64,000 nucleotides of DNA, taken from contig JADJWK010000002.1 of assembly GCA_016716405.1 (NCBI GenBank), forward strand, positions 682,001 to 746,000. The letters are read 5' to 3'. A program made the position numbers and the translations under genes. Under the pieces are notes generated by a model. The model saw nothing but the letters and a program-made list of their open reading frames with translations. It was not told where the DNA came from and searched no databases. Position 1 is the stretch's first letter. Each line of letters begins with the position of its first letter. This DNA is from Candidatus Melainabacteria bacterium. GTDB lineage: Bacteria; Cyanobacteriota; Vampirovibrionia; Obscuribacterales; Obscuribacteraceae. Shown in pieces: positions 42,637-51,337 of the stretch.

Positions 42637-43598
42637 AGACCGGCAAGCATCTGCTCTGCTCTCTCGATAACTTCCGCCGGCTCGATCAGGGACATGCAGG
42701 CTCCGGGACCGTTCTTCTCCGCTTTCAGGCAGTATTTGGCCTGCAGGCAAGCGCACTGGCCGGAGCGGCTCAGGGCCAGATGCTCGTAGCCGGTCGGGCC
42801 GCTGCGCTCCACCAGGGTCGGTCCGTAGAGACCGAGCACCGGCGTGCCCACTGCCACTGCAATATGAGCCGGTCCGGTGTCTCCTGCCACCACCAGGTCG
42901 CAAAGGGCCAGGAGCCCGGCGGTTCTGTCGATATCGAGCCGACCGCAGAGATTACGCGCCAGACCCTCGCTCTTGCTTTCAATCTCTTCGCCCAGTCCGG
43001 CTTCTTCCGGTCCGCCGAGGAGCACGAGTTGCCTGTTCTCCCGGCTGAGCCCCCGGATGAGGACCAGCCAGTGGTCCGGGGGCCAGGCCCGGTGGGGTCT
43101 TTTGTTGCCGACACCGGGAACGAGACCGATGAGAGTGTCGCCCGGCGAAAAAAGGTCCGGATCGTCGGCATTGCCCCCCTCTGGAATGACCAGGGTCGGA
43201 AACCAGGGAGGCTCGTCATTCTTTATCAGTGGTCTGATTGTTTCGACGAAATTGTCCGCCGCTCGCTTGCCTGCGTCCTTGCGATAGCTGACGGTGCGGC
43301 AGCCGGCGGCAAGTCCGAGAAGACGTCCCTTCAGGGAGTTGGATAAATCGACGAAGAGATCGGGCGCTAGACCTCTTAGCTGGGAAATCAGGGTCGTTAC
43401 AGGCTTCTTCTCGAATTTGACGAAGCGATCGATGGACCGGCACCTTCCGGCAATCAACGGCTCCAGGCTGGAATGCGACCAATAAGTGATGGCAGTGTCC
43501 GGGAAATTTCGCTTGAGCAGCGCTGCTACCGGGGTTGCAAGGACCGCGTCACCGATGGCGGCGGGATGGAAAATAACGATATGTTCAGGAGCTTTCAT
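42603..43598 (-). CDS. Glycosyltransferase family 9 (ADP-heptose:LPS heptosyltransferase-like)
   Basis: This encodes 331 residues, the usual length for GT9. The N-terminal HPAAIGDAVLATPVAALLK is the GT9 start motif, and GDTGPAHIAVAVGTPVLGLYGP near residues 238-260 is the family's donor-nucleotide-binding signature. GT9 enzymes transfer heptose or related sugars to the lipid A-core oligosaccharide at the cytoplasmic face of the inner membrane, so this hints at an LPS-type envelope. A Cys-rich patch near the C-terminus (CACLQAKYCLKAEKNGPGAC) occurs in several GT9 proteins. The 3' end overlaps the convergent giant gene by 34 bases. The exact acceptor cannot be told from sequence. Confidence 0.85.
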   Translation of the reverse strand: MKAPEHIVIFHPAAIGDAVLATPVAALLKRNFPDTAITYWSHSSLEPLIAGRCRSIDRFVKFEKKPVTTLISQLRGLAPDLFVDLSNSLKGRLLGLAAGCRTVSYRKDAGKRAADNFVETIRPLIKNDEPPWFPTLVIPEGGNADDPDLFSPGDTLIGLVPGVGNKRPHRAWPPDHWLVLIRGLSRENRQLVLLGGPEEAGLGEEIESKSEGLARNLCGRLDIDRTAGLLALCDLVVAGDTGPAHIAVAVGTPVLGLYGPTLVERSGPTGYEHLALSRSGQCACLQAKYCLKAEKNGPGACMSLIEPAEVIERAEQMLAGLQADASRSGLR

Positions 43599-43668
43599 CT
43601 TCCCCGGGGGCTTTTATTGCCTATGATTTAGTAGATTTTTTCCGAACATGAATTATCATTGTTAGGTT

Positions 43669-43968
43669 ATGTACGACGACTATTACGTTTTAGGTTGGCC
43701 ACAGCCCTCGGGCAAAATAGCTATTCTATGCCGATCCAAGGGCAGTAATCCAGGACCTGCTTATTGCTGGACCAAAAGAGAGGCCATTCAGTTACGCACC
43801 AGGCTCGCCAATGACAAGCGGGGAGAGCGCAATCCCTCCGCCCGCAGGATCATTCGCCAGCTTCTGGTCTACAAGTACAGGGATCATTCCCCGCTTCACT
43901 GGCGCCCGGGCGATCTCTGGGTCTACGCCGATGCCATGGCCGTGGAAGCCCAGGAAGCCTACGTATAA
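43669..43968 (+). CDS. Small hypothetical protein, 99 residues
   Basis: This is an ATG-initiated ORF in an otherwise empty gap, divergent from the glycosyltransferase 70 bases away. The upstream sequence is AT-rich (ttatcattgttagg), promoter-like but without a clear -35. The protein is rich in aromatic and basic residues (MYDDYYVLGWPQPSGKIAIL, RRIIRQLLVYKYRD), with no TM or signal peptide. I recognise no family. It ends 15 bases before the convergent minus-strand gene at 43984. Composition is protein-like, so I consider it probably real. Confidence 0.5.
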   Translation: MYDDYYVLGWPQPSGKIAILCRSKGSNPGPAYCWTKREAIQLRTRLANDKRGERNPSARRIIRQLLVYKYRDHSPLHWRPGDLWVYADAMAVEAQEAYV

Positions 43969-43983
43969 AACTGCCTTGAGCAT

Positions 43984-44940
43984 CTATATTTTGGAAACAG
44001 GCAGCCCGTTCCTGGTTCCTGCTTCGATATAGTATCGGGATCTTTCCAGCTCCGTTTCGAACGACTGAATATACCTCCTGTATCGCACCAGAAGGCTATC
44101 TTTCAGGAGCTCGGTCCGCGAGCCGCGTAAAAGCGATCTGAGGGTGAGGTCCCGGAGAGTCTGCAGTCCCTTTTTCCTGAGCACCCGATCCACCTCGAAG
44201 GAAATCGAGGTGCCGTCTGGTTTCAGGGCTCTCACCGATACCGGCTCGGTGTGATCGAGAGCCAGCTCTTTGCGGACATTGTGCTCGAACAGAAGGGCGG
44301 CGGTCTCGGACCAGCAGAACGTGTCGACGAAGACCCGCTCCGGCAGGGGACCGTCCAGATAGAGCCTGGAAAGAACCCTGTGGGCGCCATGGTAGAGCTG
44401 GTGGCTGAAAGAGAGAATAGTCTCTTGCAAGATCGGACCCGGGCGTACGTATATCCGATGCCTTTCGAAACAATATTCTTCCCGGGAATCGCTGCTCTCT
44501 GCGACGCTGATCTCTGCGACACTGATCTCGCCGCGCCAGGGGCATTGCTTCAGGCGCTCCAGGAGTCCGGCAAGGGAGGGACCAGGATCGTTTTTGACAG
44601 CCGCCAGGGGAGAGCGAGGCGAGCGCAGGAATTCGTCCAGGCTCCAGACGGCCGCCGGCGACTTCCCTGTGATCTCGAATTTGTCTACGGAGGCAAGACC
44701 CTGGCTGAACGATTCGAATGAATCGCCGCGGTGCGCCTGGTTCGCTCCCTCGCTTCCGCCCTCGAGATCTTCCAGACCGGCGATGGCGAATTTGTCGACT
44801 GCCTCGAGACCTTCTGAAAATGATGTGAATAACGTGTCTCTATCGCCTTTCATGAGACTGCCGGGCGAAACTGTCTCCGCTTCGAGCGCGAGGATCTCGT
44901 CGAGTTCGGATAGCTCGTCTTCCTGCTTGTCCGGCTCCAC
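43984..44940 (-). CDS. Hypothetical protein with duplicated FSEGL-VDKF motif
   Basis: This encodes 318 residues. It is the last gene of the sulfatase/FGE run, starting 3 bases after the FGE stop. The acidic N-terminus carries a duplicated motif: FTSFSEGLEAVDKFAIAG near residues 38-55 and FESFSQGLASVDKFEITG near 74-91. Residues about 100-318 look like one globular domain with a conserved-looking core (ETILSFSHQLYHGAHRVLSRL; FVDTFCWSETAALLFEHNV). The His-Gln-x2-Tyr-His region and the ETAALLFEH helix recall the layout of a metal site, but I cannot assign a family. There is no signal peptide, unlike its two operon partners, so it is probably cytoplasmic. Confidence 0.6.
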   Translation of the reverse strand: MEPDKQEDELSELDEILALEAETVSPGSLMKGDRDTLFTSFSEGLEAVDKFAIAGLEDLEGGSEGANQAHRGDSFESFSQGLASVDKFEITGKSPAAVWSLDEFLRSPRSPLAAVKNDPGPSLAGLLERLKQCPWRGEISVAEISVAESSDSREEYCFERHRIYVRPGPILQETILSFSHQLYHGAHRVLSRLYLDGPLPERVFVDTFCWSETAALLFEHNVRKELALDHTEPVSVRALKPDGTSISFEVDRVLRKKGLQTLRDLTLRSLLRGSRTELLKDSLLVRYRRYIQSFETELERSRYYIEAGTRNGLPVSKI

Positions 44941-44943
44941 TTC

Positions 44944-45993
44944 TCAGTCCTCCTTATCTTTCGCGCAGCGAAATCCCACATGGCACATACCCGTGTCAGC
45001 GGAAAGTTTCATCCTGGCGCTGGGTCGATAGCTGGCGCAGTAGCTCGGGTGGCAGAGAAAGCTTCCGCCGCGGACTACATGCAGGTTGCTTGCCTGCTTT
45101 TCCGGATCGGTGCATCGAGACGGACCCTGCGGATTCTGCGAGACTGCCCCCCGGCCGTCCCGGAGAACCCTTTCCAGATAAGTGAACGGGCTGTAGCAGT
45201 CGGCGGTCCATTCCCAGACATTGCCTGCCATGTCATATAGACCGTAGCCGTTGGGCGGGAAGCTCTTCACCGGAGCGGTGGTCTTGAAGCGGTCTTCTTC
45301 GGTATTCTCGATCGGGAACTCGCCCTGAAATATGTTGGCGCTTCTCTCATTCGGCTCTTCTTCCCCCCAGGCGTAGGGCTTGCCGTCCAGACCGCCCCGG
45401 GCGGCATATTCCCATTCGGCTTCGGTGGGCAGGCGCTTGCCGGCCCAGGTCGCGAAAGCCCGGGCGTCCTCCAGGGATATGTGAACGACCGGATGGTCGT
45501 CCCTTCCCTCGATGGAGCTGCCGGGCCCGTCAGGATGCCGCCATTCGGCGCCCTTTACCCAATGCCACCACCTGTGATAGTCCATAGGCCCCGGCTCTGC
45601 CGGTTCCTTGAAAACCATGGAGCCGGGCTCTAGCTTTTCGTCAGGGGGTTTCGGCGTGCCCGGAGGCGTCCCTTTCTTGAGCTCTTCCCAGTCGATCTTG
45701 CGCTCGGCGGTGGTGACATAGCCGGTGGCCTCCACGAATTGCCGGAACCGGGCATTGGTGACCTCGGTCGTGTCCAGGTAGAAGCTGTCGATCTTCACCC
45801 GGTGCCTGGGCAACTCATCGCGCCGGGCATACGGTCCGACACCACCCATGGTGAATACTCCTTCCGGAATCAACACCATGTCTTCATGATCATGACCGCC
45901 CGCTTCTTCCGCTGCTGCTTCGGCAAGGCCCGCGCCAAGGAGCGCAAGAGCCGCCATTGTCACCAGACTTGCTTTGCGGGCGGCCGGCATCAC
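44944..45993 (-). CDS. Exported formylglycine-generating enzyme (FGE/SUMF1 family)
   Basis: This encodes 349 residues. An N-terminal signal peptide (ASLVTMAALALLGAGLAEA) is followed by a complete FGE-sulfatase domain, opening at MVLIPEGVFTMGG and containing RLPTEAEWEYAARGG and YDMAGNVWEWTAD. Both redox-active cysteines are present in the motif GGSFLCHPSYC (Cys314, Cys319), matching the human Cys336/Cys341 pair, followed by the GFRCA end motif. Such enzymes oxidise the CxPxR/CxAxR cysteine of sulfatases to formylglycine. The gene lies 14 bases downstream of a sulfatase carrying the target motif, so it is most likely the maturase for that sulfatase. Export of the FGE implies maturation in the periplasm, which is unusual for bacteria. 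Confidence 0.85.
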   Translation of the reverse strand: MMPAARKASLVTMAALALLGAGLAEAAAEEAGGHDHEDMVLIPEGVFTMGGVGPYARRDELPRHRVKIDSFYLDTTEVTNARFRQFVEATGYVTTAERKIDWEELKKGTPPGTPKPPDEKLEPGSMVFKEPAEPGPMDYHRWWHWVKGAEWRHPDGPGSSIEGRDDHPVVHISLEDARAFATWAGKRLPTEAEWEYAARGGLDGKPYAWGEEEPNERSANIFQGEFPIENTEEDRFKTTAPVKSFPPNGYGLYDMAGNVWEWTADCYSPFTYLERVLRDGRGAVSQNPQGPSRCTDPEKQASNLHVVRGGSFLCHPSYCASYRPSARMKLSADTGMCHVGFRCAKDKED

Positions 45994-46007
45994 GACGTCA
46001 CCCCTGT

Positions 46008-47579
46008 TCAGCGCCCGCCCTGGGGAGTCTGCAGCTTGTCCATCACCTGATCGATGGTGAAACTGGCAGCTTTCTGTCTGGGCGGATATTCCCTGAAAGT
46101 AGAGAGGAATTTGGCCACATAGTGCTGAACGGGCATCATCACGAAAGCGTGATTGAGGTACCAGTCCCAGTAAGTATTGGATGTGATGTCGGCTCTCTCG
46201 TAAGGATCGGTCCTCAGGTTGAAGAGCTTCGGGCAGCGCAGGAGCGTATAAGGCTCTGCCCAGACCGCCAGGGTGCCCGGCTTGCGCTGCTCGGCGAAAA
46301 CCATCTTCCAGTTGTCATAACGCAGTGCGGTGAGCTCGCCGTCATCGGAGAAATAGAAGAAACTTTCCCTCGGCGATTTCTCTGCTTTTCCTGTGAGATA
46401 AGGCAGGCAGTTGTAGCCGTCCAGGTGGACTTTGAAGGTTTTGTCGCCGACCTTGTAGCCTTTGAGGAGTTTGTCGGTTATATCCGGGTCGCCGGCGGCG
46501 GCGAGCAGGGTGGGCATCCAGTCGAGGTGCGACATGAGCTGGTTGGAGACTGCACCGGCCTTGATATGACCGGGCCAGCGGATGAAGGCCGGGGTTCTGT
46601 AAGCTCCTTCCCAGTTGGTGTCCTTCTCGTTGCGGAAAGGGGTCATGGCTCCGTCGGGCCAGGTGTTCATGTGCGGACCGTTGTCGGTGCCGTACATGAC
46701 AATGGTGTTGTCGGCGATGCCGAGCTCGTCGAGCTTGTCGAGGATCGAGCCGACATTGCGATCGTGATCGATCATGACATCATGATATTCGCTCTGCCAG
46801 CGGCCGCTCTGACCGACGCTCTCGGGCTTGGGATGGGTGCGGAAGTGCATGTGGGTGAAATTCACCCAGACGAAAAAGGGATTCTTGGCTTTGGCCTGCC
46901 TGGCGATATAGTCGACCGAGCGGCTGGCGACATCGTCGTCGATAGTCTCCATGCGCTTTTTCGTCAGGGGACCGGTGTCCTCGACTTTCTGGCTGCCATC
47001 GGGCATGTGGAAACTATGAATCACGCCCCGGGGACCGAATTGCTTCCTGAACTCGGGATTCTTCGGATAATCGGGCAACTCCGGCTCCTCTTCGGCGTTC
47101 AGGTGATAGAGGTTGCCGTAGAACTCGTCGAAGCCGTGATTGGTCGGCAGCATATCGTCCTTGTCGCCCAGGTGGTTCTTGCCGAACTGGGCGGTGCTGT
47201 AGCCAAGAGGCTTGAGGAGCTCGGCGATGGTCGGATCTTCCGGGCGCATTCCCAGGGAGGCGCCCGGCATGCCGACTTTGCTCAGACCTGTGCGGAAAAC
47301 GCACTGTCCGGTGATGAAAGCGGCGCGCCCGGCGGTGCAACTCTGCTCGCCGTAATAATCGGTGAACATCGTGCCTTCTCTGGCGAGACGGTCGATGTTC
47401 GGGGTTTTGTAGCCCATGAGCCCGAGGGTATAAGCACTGACATTGCTCTGACCGATATCATCGCCCCAGATGATGACGATATTGGGTTTGCTCTCTTTAC
47501 TTTCGTCGGCGGCAAGAGCCGGCCGGATAAAACAGACCGAGAGCAGAAGTGAGACCAGGAACAGCGCCCTTAACATCAT
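46008..47579 (-). CDS. Secreted type I sulfatase (arylsulfatase family)
   Basis: This encodes 523 residues. The signal peptide is MLRALFLVSLLLSVCFIRPALA. The sulfatase core starts with PNIVIIWGDDIGQSN, where the paired aspartates (D40, D41) bind the metal. The nucleophile motif is CTAGR (Cys81), the CxAxR form that is converted to formylglycine, and GKNHLGD follows. YGTDNGPHMNTWPDG supplies the second metal site. Length and motif order fit arylsulfatase-like alkaline-phosphatase-superfamily enzymes that hydrolyse sulfate esters outside the cytoplasm. It is the first gene of a three-gene run with the FGE and an unknown protein. The substrate cannot be told from sequence. Confidence 0.9.
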   Translation of the reverse strand: MMLRALFLVSLLLSVCFIRPALAADESKESKPNIVIIWGDDIGQSNVSAYTLGLMGYKTPNIDRLAREGTMFTDYYGEQSCTAGRAAFITGQCVFRTGLSKVGMPGASLGMRPEDPTIAELLKPLGYSTAQFGKNHLGDKDDMLPTNHGFDEFYGNLYHLNAEEEPELPDYPKNPEFRKQFGPRGVIHSFHMPDGSQKVEDTGPLTKKRMETIDDDVASRSVDYIARQAKAKNPFFVWVNFTHMHFRTHPKPESVGQSGRWQSEYHDVMIDHDRNVGSILDKLDELGIADNTIVMYGTDNGPHMNTWPDGAMTPFRNEKDTNWEGAYRTPAFIRWPGHIKAGAVSNQLMSHLDWMPTLLAAAGDPDITDKLLKGYKVGDKTFKVHLDGYNCLPYLTGKAEKSPRESFFYFSDDGELTALRYDNWKMVFAEQRKPGTLAVWAEPYTLLRCPKLFNLRTDPYERADITSNTYWDWYLNHAFVMMPVQHYVAKFLSTFREYPPRQKAASFTIDQVMDKLQTPQGGR

Positions 47580-47709
47580 GATTTCCGAGAACCCCTGTGA
47601 TCATTGCTTTCAGAAGAAAGCGGATCCTACCATCTTGTAAAGGCGGCTCGCCCTGGCATGACTCGTTGAATTACCCGATATTGTTACGGTTCGAGTTGTC
47701 AGGATTGTG

Positions 47710-47728
47710 GGTTAAAGCCGCCTTAACC
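47710..47728. promoter_or_regulatory. Inverted repeat GGTTAA-7-TTAACC upstream of the phosphate transporter
   Basis: This is a perfect six-base inverted repeat, about 90 bases before the PiT start codon. TTAAC half-sites resemble cyanobacterial-type Pho boxes, although those are usually direct repeats. A role in phosphate control is speculative. Confidence 0.25.
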
Positions 47729-47815
47729 GCGACCTTGTTACTGTGGCTCCCTGATATGTCATCATGAGCGGTTCCTATCGAGGAAGGCTCGAGGCATCTT
47801 TTCAAGAGCGACTTC

Positions 47816-48847
47816 ATGAACGTCGAGACAATCGTAGCCATTATCGCCATCATCCTTGCCCTGGGCTTCGACTTCGTCAATGGATTCCACGACACGGCAA
47901 ACGCCGTCGCTACCGTTATCTATACGAAGGCTCTCAAACCAGGCGTCGCTATCGTCATGAGCGGGATCCTCAACTTCCTGGGAGCCGTTGTGGTCGGGAC
48001 AGCCGTTGCGCAGGTGATTACAAAGATCATTCCGGCCGAGACCGTCACTCTTCCCATCGTGGTGGCAGTGCTGGTGGCAGCCCTGATCTGGAACCTGGTC
48101 ACCTGGTGGTATGGCATCCCCGTCAGCTCCTCGCACTGCTTGATAGGCAGCCTCTTCGGTGCCGGTATCGCCGCTGCCGGGTTCGAGGGAGTCGAGTGGC
48201 ACGAGCTCGAGAAAGTCTTTCTCGCTCTTCTGATTTCGCCTCTGGTGGGCTTCGGTGCCGGCGCCCTGATGACCTGGGTCTCCCTGAAGCTGTCGAAAGA
48301 GAAGGACAAGACCCCGGGCGTCAAGCAAGCCCAGGCTCCCGTGATGCGCTGGCTCCATATATTCTCGAGCGCCGCCGTCAGCTTCAGCCATGGCAGCAAT
48401 GACGGCCAGAAGACCATGGGCATCATCACCCTCATACTGGCCACTCATTTCTCGTCATACGGATACAAGATCAGTGAAGTCCCGCTCTGGGTGATGGTCA
48501 GCGCCGCCACCGCCATCGGTCTGGGGACGGTGATCGGCGGCTGGCGGATTATTCGTACTGTCGGCACCAAAATAAGCCGGGAGCGCCTCAGTCATTCCCA
48601 GGGCTTCGGCGCCTCCATGAGCACGGCTCTGATAATTCTTGTAGCCTCCACCTATGGTGCGCCCATCAGCACCACTCATACCCTGAGCTCGGCGGTGGCC
48701 GGTGGGACGATCCCGGTACACGGCAGAGAGAAGCTCAATCCCAAGACTCTCTGGTTGATCGTGCTGGCCTGGGTGCTTACCGTGCCGGTGGCGGTTGCGT
48801 TATCGGCCTTGAGCTATGTCATAATACGTGCGGTCTGGCATGCATGA
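47816..48847 (+). CDS. pit: PiT-family inorganic phosphate transporter
   Basis: This encodes 343 residues, with about ten hydrophobic helices and the two inverted PiT signatures: GFDFVNGFHDTANAVAT at the N-terminus and FSHGSNDGQKTMGII near residue 188. PiT proteins move metal-phosphate or phosphate with H+ or Na+ across the inner membrane at low affinity. The length is closer to archaeal and compact bacterial PiT than to the roughly 500-residue PitA of E. coli, which has a long cytoplasmic loop. The stop overlaps the start of the next gene (ATGATG), so translation of the stress protein is coupled. Confidence 0.93.
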   Translation: MNVETIVAIIAIILALGFDFVNGFHDTANAVATVIYTKALKPGVAIVMSGILNFLGAVVVGTAVAQVITKIIPAETVTLPIVVAVLVAALIWNLVTWWYGIPVSSSHCLIGSLFGAGIAAAGFEGVEWHELEKVFLALLISPLVGFGAGALMTWVSLKLSKEKDKTPGVKQAQAPVMRWLHIFSSAAVSFSHGSNDGQKTMGIITLILATHFSSYGYKISEVPLWVMVSAATAIGLGTVIGGWRIIRTVGTKISRERLSHSQGFGASMSTALIILVASTYGAPISTTHTLSSAVAGGTIPVHGREKLNPKTLWLIVLAWVLTVPVAVALSALSYVIIRAVWHA

Positions 48848-49353
48848 TGGAAGGACCCGGCAAGTTGAGATTCCTTGTAGCAGTGACAACGCCGAAAAAG
48901 AGCGCCAGGCTCATCGCCGCCGCGGGACGCCATGCCCGGGCTCTCGAAGCCGAGGTGTTTCTTCTCAGAGTCGTCCCCGATCCGAGCAAGGTCGGCGTCA
49001 TCGCTCAGCTCATTTCATCAGGCCGGCCTCAGGATAAGGCCAGGCAGCATATCGAGATCATGGTCGAGCAGCTCAAGAGCATGAACGTCAATGCCAGCGG
49101 CGAAGTCCGGATGGGAGCGGTGGGAGACACGATTCTCACTTTCGCCCGGGAGATCAAGGCTGATCTGATCATCGTCGGCGCCTCCGATCCCAAGGACAAG
49201 AACGTCTTCCTGATGCGCACCGATCCGATAGTCGATTATCTGGTGGATCAGTCGGACATCTCTCTTTTCGTAATCAAGGGTATTCCTCTCGATAGCTATA
49301 CCGACCCCGAAGACGCCGACGAGGAAGACTCGCAGTCGCCGCCGGCGGGGTAA
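48844..49353 (+). CDS. Universal stress protein (UspA)-like domain protein
   Basis: This encodes 169 residues. Its ATG overlaps the PiT stop by four bases. The fold order fits UspA: an N-terminal strand (FLVAVTTPKKSARL), the helix with ALEAEVFLLRVV, then a C-terminal ADLIIVGASDPK segment where ATP-binding Usp proteins carry GxxGxG or equivalents. Here the glycine-rich loop is not clear (DPKDKNVFLMRTDP), so ATP binding is doubtful. The acidic tail (PEDADEEDSQ) is extra. Pairing a Usp domain with a transporter gene is common, and the small protein is likely to regulate or respond to the transporter. That is inference from coupling. Confidence 0.7.
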   Translation: MMEGPGKLRFLVAVTTPKKSARLIAAAGRHARALEAEVFLLRVVPDPSKVGVIAQLISSGRPQDKARQHIEIMVEQLKSMNVNASGEVRMGAVGDTILTFAREIKADLIIVGASDPKDKNVFLMRTDPIVDYLVDQSDISLFVIKGIPLDSYTDPEDADEEDSQSPPAG

Positions 49354-49384
49354 GCGGATAAGCAGGCTGAGAAGTAGATCCGCT
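49353..49384. terminator. Inverted repeat between convergent genes, weak bidirectional terminator candidate
   Basis: AGCGGAT (49353-49359) and ATCCGCT (49378-49384) are perfect complements with an 18-base loop. There is no long T-run on either side. It lies in the 40-base space between the stress-protein and DinG genes, where a shared terminator would be expected. Confidence 0.35.
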
Positions 49385-49393
49385 CCGGCTTGT

Positions 49394-51337
49394 TCAGGCG
49401 CCGAAAAAGCGTTTTACGTCCTCCATGGAATGAGTGAGGCGCATGGGCGGCAGGCACTGGATGATTTTGCGACCGTAGAACTTCTCGGTAAGACGTGGAT
49501 CGAGAATGGCCACCATGCCCCGGTCCTCCTGGGTGCGGATCAGTCTGCCCACGCCCTGTTTGAGCCTGGTGGTGGCATGCGGTAGAGCCAGGTCGGCAAA
49601 CCAGTTCTTTTCCTCGTCTTCTTTCATCTTCTCGCAACGGGCTTCATACACTGGATCATCGGGGACCTGGAAGGGAATACGATCGATGATCACGCAGCTC
49701 AGTTGCTCGCCGTCCACCGAGACGCCCTCCCAGAAGCTCGAGGTACCGAAGAGCACGGCATTGTCCGTGCTGCGGAACCAGTCCAGAAGCTTGCCCCTGG
49801 GCATGTCACCCTGGCGCCTGCTCTCAAAAGGCAGGCGATCGGCGATAGTATCATAGGCGGTATTGAGGGCATAGCGGCTGGTGAAGAGGACGAAGGCCCT
49901 GCCGCTGCTTGCTTCGAGAATCGCTTCGATGTACCGGCAGGCTTCGGGCAGGAAGTCTCCCGAGTTGGGGTTCGGCAGACCCCTGGGGAGATAGAGGATG
50001 GATTGTCTGGGGAAATCGAAAGGGCTCGGATATTGATCCTGGACCACAGGACCCTGGATACCCACCGAGGATTTGAAGAAACCGAAGGGATCTTCGCCGG
50101 CGGTGGCCAGGGTTGCGGACATGAATATGCTGGTCTCGAGACCGGACTTGGAGAGAAGAGCGTCTTCGATATAGTGCGAGACATCAAGTGGCGCAGCCGC
50201 CACCTCGACCTTGCCCCGCGCGCCTTCCTGCCTGTCCACGAAGACCACCCAGTCCAGGCTCGGCTCCCGGAGAAGCCCGAGGCAGTGCAGATATTTGTCT
50301 ATGGTGCTGGACAGCGACTTGGCTTTCAGCTTGAGCCTGTCCCTGGCCAGATCGATATCGAGCACGTCCTCGAAGTCCTGGTTGTCCAGCCATTCTTTGA
50401 GCTCGGTTAGAGAAGCCAGCAAAGGTATCGCCTCCTCCACCGGCTCGCGCATCCTGGTTTTCTTGAATCGTACGTCCCTGGCCAGGAAATCGAATAGATC
50501 GTGTGCATCCGCCTGCACATGATCTACCAGACCCACCGGGGCGCGTACTTTCTTGAGGGCGCGGCTGGCCAGGCGCTTGATGCCGAAATTGCTGATCGAA
50601 GTGCTGAAGGTATCGGTGGCGATGGCGGCAAGGTGATGGGCCTCGTCGACGATGAGGACCTCGTATTTCGGCAGGATGCCTCCGAGAGAGGCCGCATCGG
50701 CAAGCAAGAGGGAGTGATTGACCACCAGGATATCGGCCCGCTCGGCCTGGCGCCGGGCGCCGAAATAGAAGCATGTGGCGAAATTCGGGCACTTGTTGCG
50801 AAGGCAGTCTTCGGAGCTGGAGCTGATCTCGTACCAGGTCTCGAAATCGGGCATGAAATCGAGCTCGGCGAGATCGCCTGTGAGCGACTCGTTGATCCAG
50901 TCCACCAGCTCATTGTCTATGGCCTGCTCTTGCAGATGCTCGTGAAAGCGGCGCAGACCCACATAATTGCCCCGCCCTTTCATGATCGCGATCTCGAGAC
51001 CGCGTTTGTTGGTGTCATTGATCAGGGCTTCCTGCAGCAACGGCAGGTCCTTCTTTATATATTGCTCTTGCAATGATATGGTGGCGGTGGAGACCACCAC
51101 CCGCTTGCCTGAAAGCGCAGCCGGGATCAATGCTGCCAGGCTCTTCCCTATACCGGTGCCGGCTTCGAAGATCCCGGTCTTTCCGGCACTGATGGTGTAT
51201 TTGATGGACTGCGCCATGTCGAGCTGTGGCTGGCGCACTTCGTAGGCAGGCATTTTTTGTGCCAGCCTGTCGAACAGATCATTGACGTTCAGAGAGCTCG
51301 CCTTCTGTTGCTTAGAGGCGATGGGCTCGGCGGTCAA
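49394..51337 (-). CDS. dinG: DinG/XPD-type ATP-dependent DNA helicase
   Basis: This encodes 647 residues of a superfamily 2, 5'-3' helicase. Walker A is EAGTGIGKS near residues 58-66, the DEAH box is VLIVDEAHHLA near 229, and the C-terminal motif VI region is ATTRLKQGVGRLIRTQEDRG. DinG enzymes unwind DNA and DNA-RNA structures during repair. The Fe-S domain shows Cys178, Cys183 and Cys189 with the exact E. coli spacing, but the first ligand, expected after GRGNY, is Gly127 instead of Cys (codon GGT at 50957-50959). The start overlaps the upstream LysM gene by four bases (ATGA-type), so the two are co-translated. Cytoplasmic. Confidence 0.88.
   Translation of the reverse strand: MTAEPIASKQQKASSLNVNDLFDRLAQKMPAYEVRQPQLDMAQSIKYTISAGKTGIFEAGTGIGKSLAALIPAALSGKRVVVSTATISLQEQYIKKDLPLLQEALINDTNKRGLEIAIMKGRGNYVGLRRFHEHLQEQAIDNELVDWINESLTGDLAELDFMPDFETWYEISSSSEDCLRNKCPNFATCFYFGARRQAERADILVVNHSLLLADAASLGGILPKYEVLIVDEAHHLAAIATDTFSTSISNFGIKRLASRALKKVRAPVGLVDHVQADAHDLFDFLARDVRFKKTRMREPVEEAIPLLASLTELKEWLDNQDFEDVLDIDLARDRLKLKAKSLSSTIDKYLHCLGLLREPSLDWVVFVDRQEGARGKVEVAAAPLDVSHYIEDALLSKSGLETSIFMSATLATAGEDPFGFFKSSVGIQGPVVQDQYPSPFDFPRQSILYLPRGLPNPNSGDFLPEACRYIEAILEASSGRAFVLFTSRYALNTAYDTIADRLPFESRRQGDMPRGKLLDWFRSTDNAVLFGTSSFWEGVSVDGEQLSCVIIDRIPFQVPDDPVYEARCEKMKEDEEKNWFADLALPHATTRLKQGVGRLIRTQEDRGMVAILDPRLTEKFYGRKIIQCLPPMRLTHSMEDVKRFFGA

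Noticed and set aside
40903..42903. 666-codon minus-strand ORF opposite the third giant gene
   Set aside because: The plus-strand frame holds two LysM-like domains and the shared terminal domain. The minus frame has no recognisable domain and runs into the glycosyltransferase gene in another frame.
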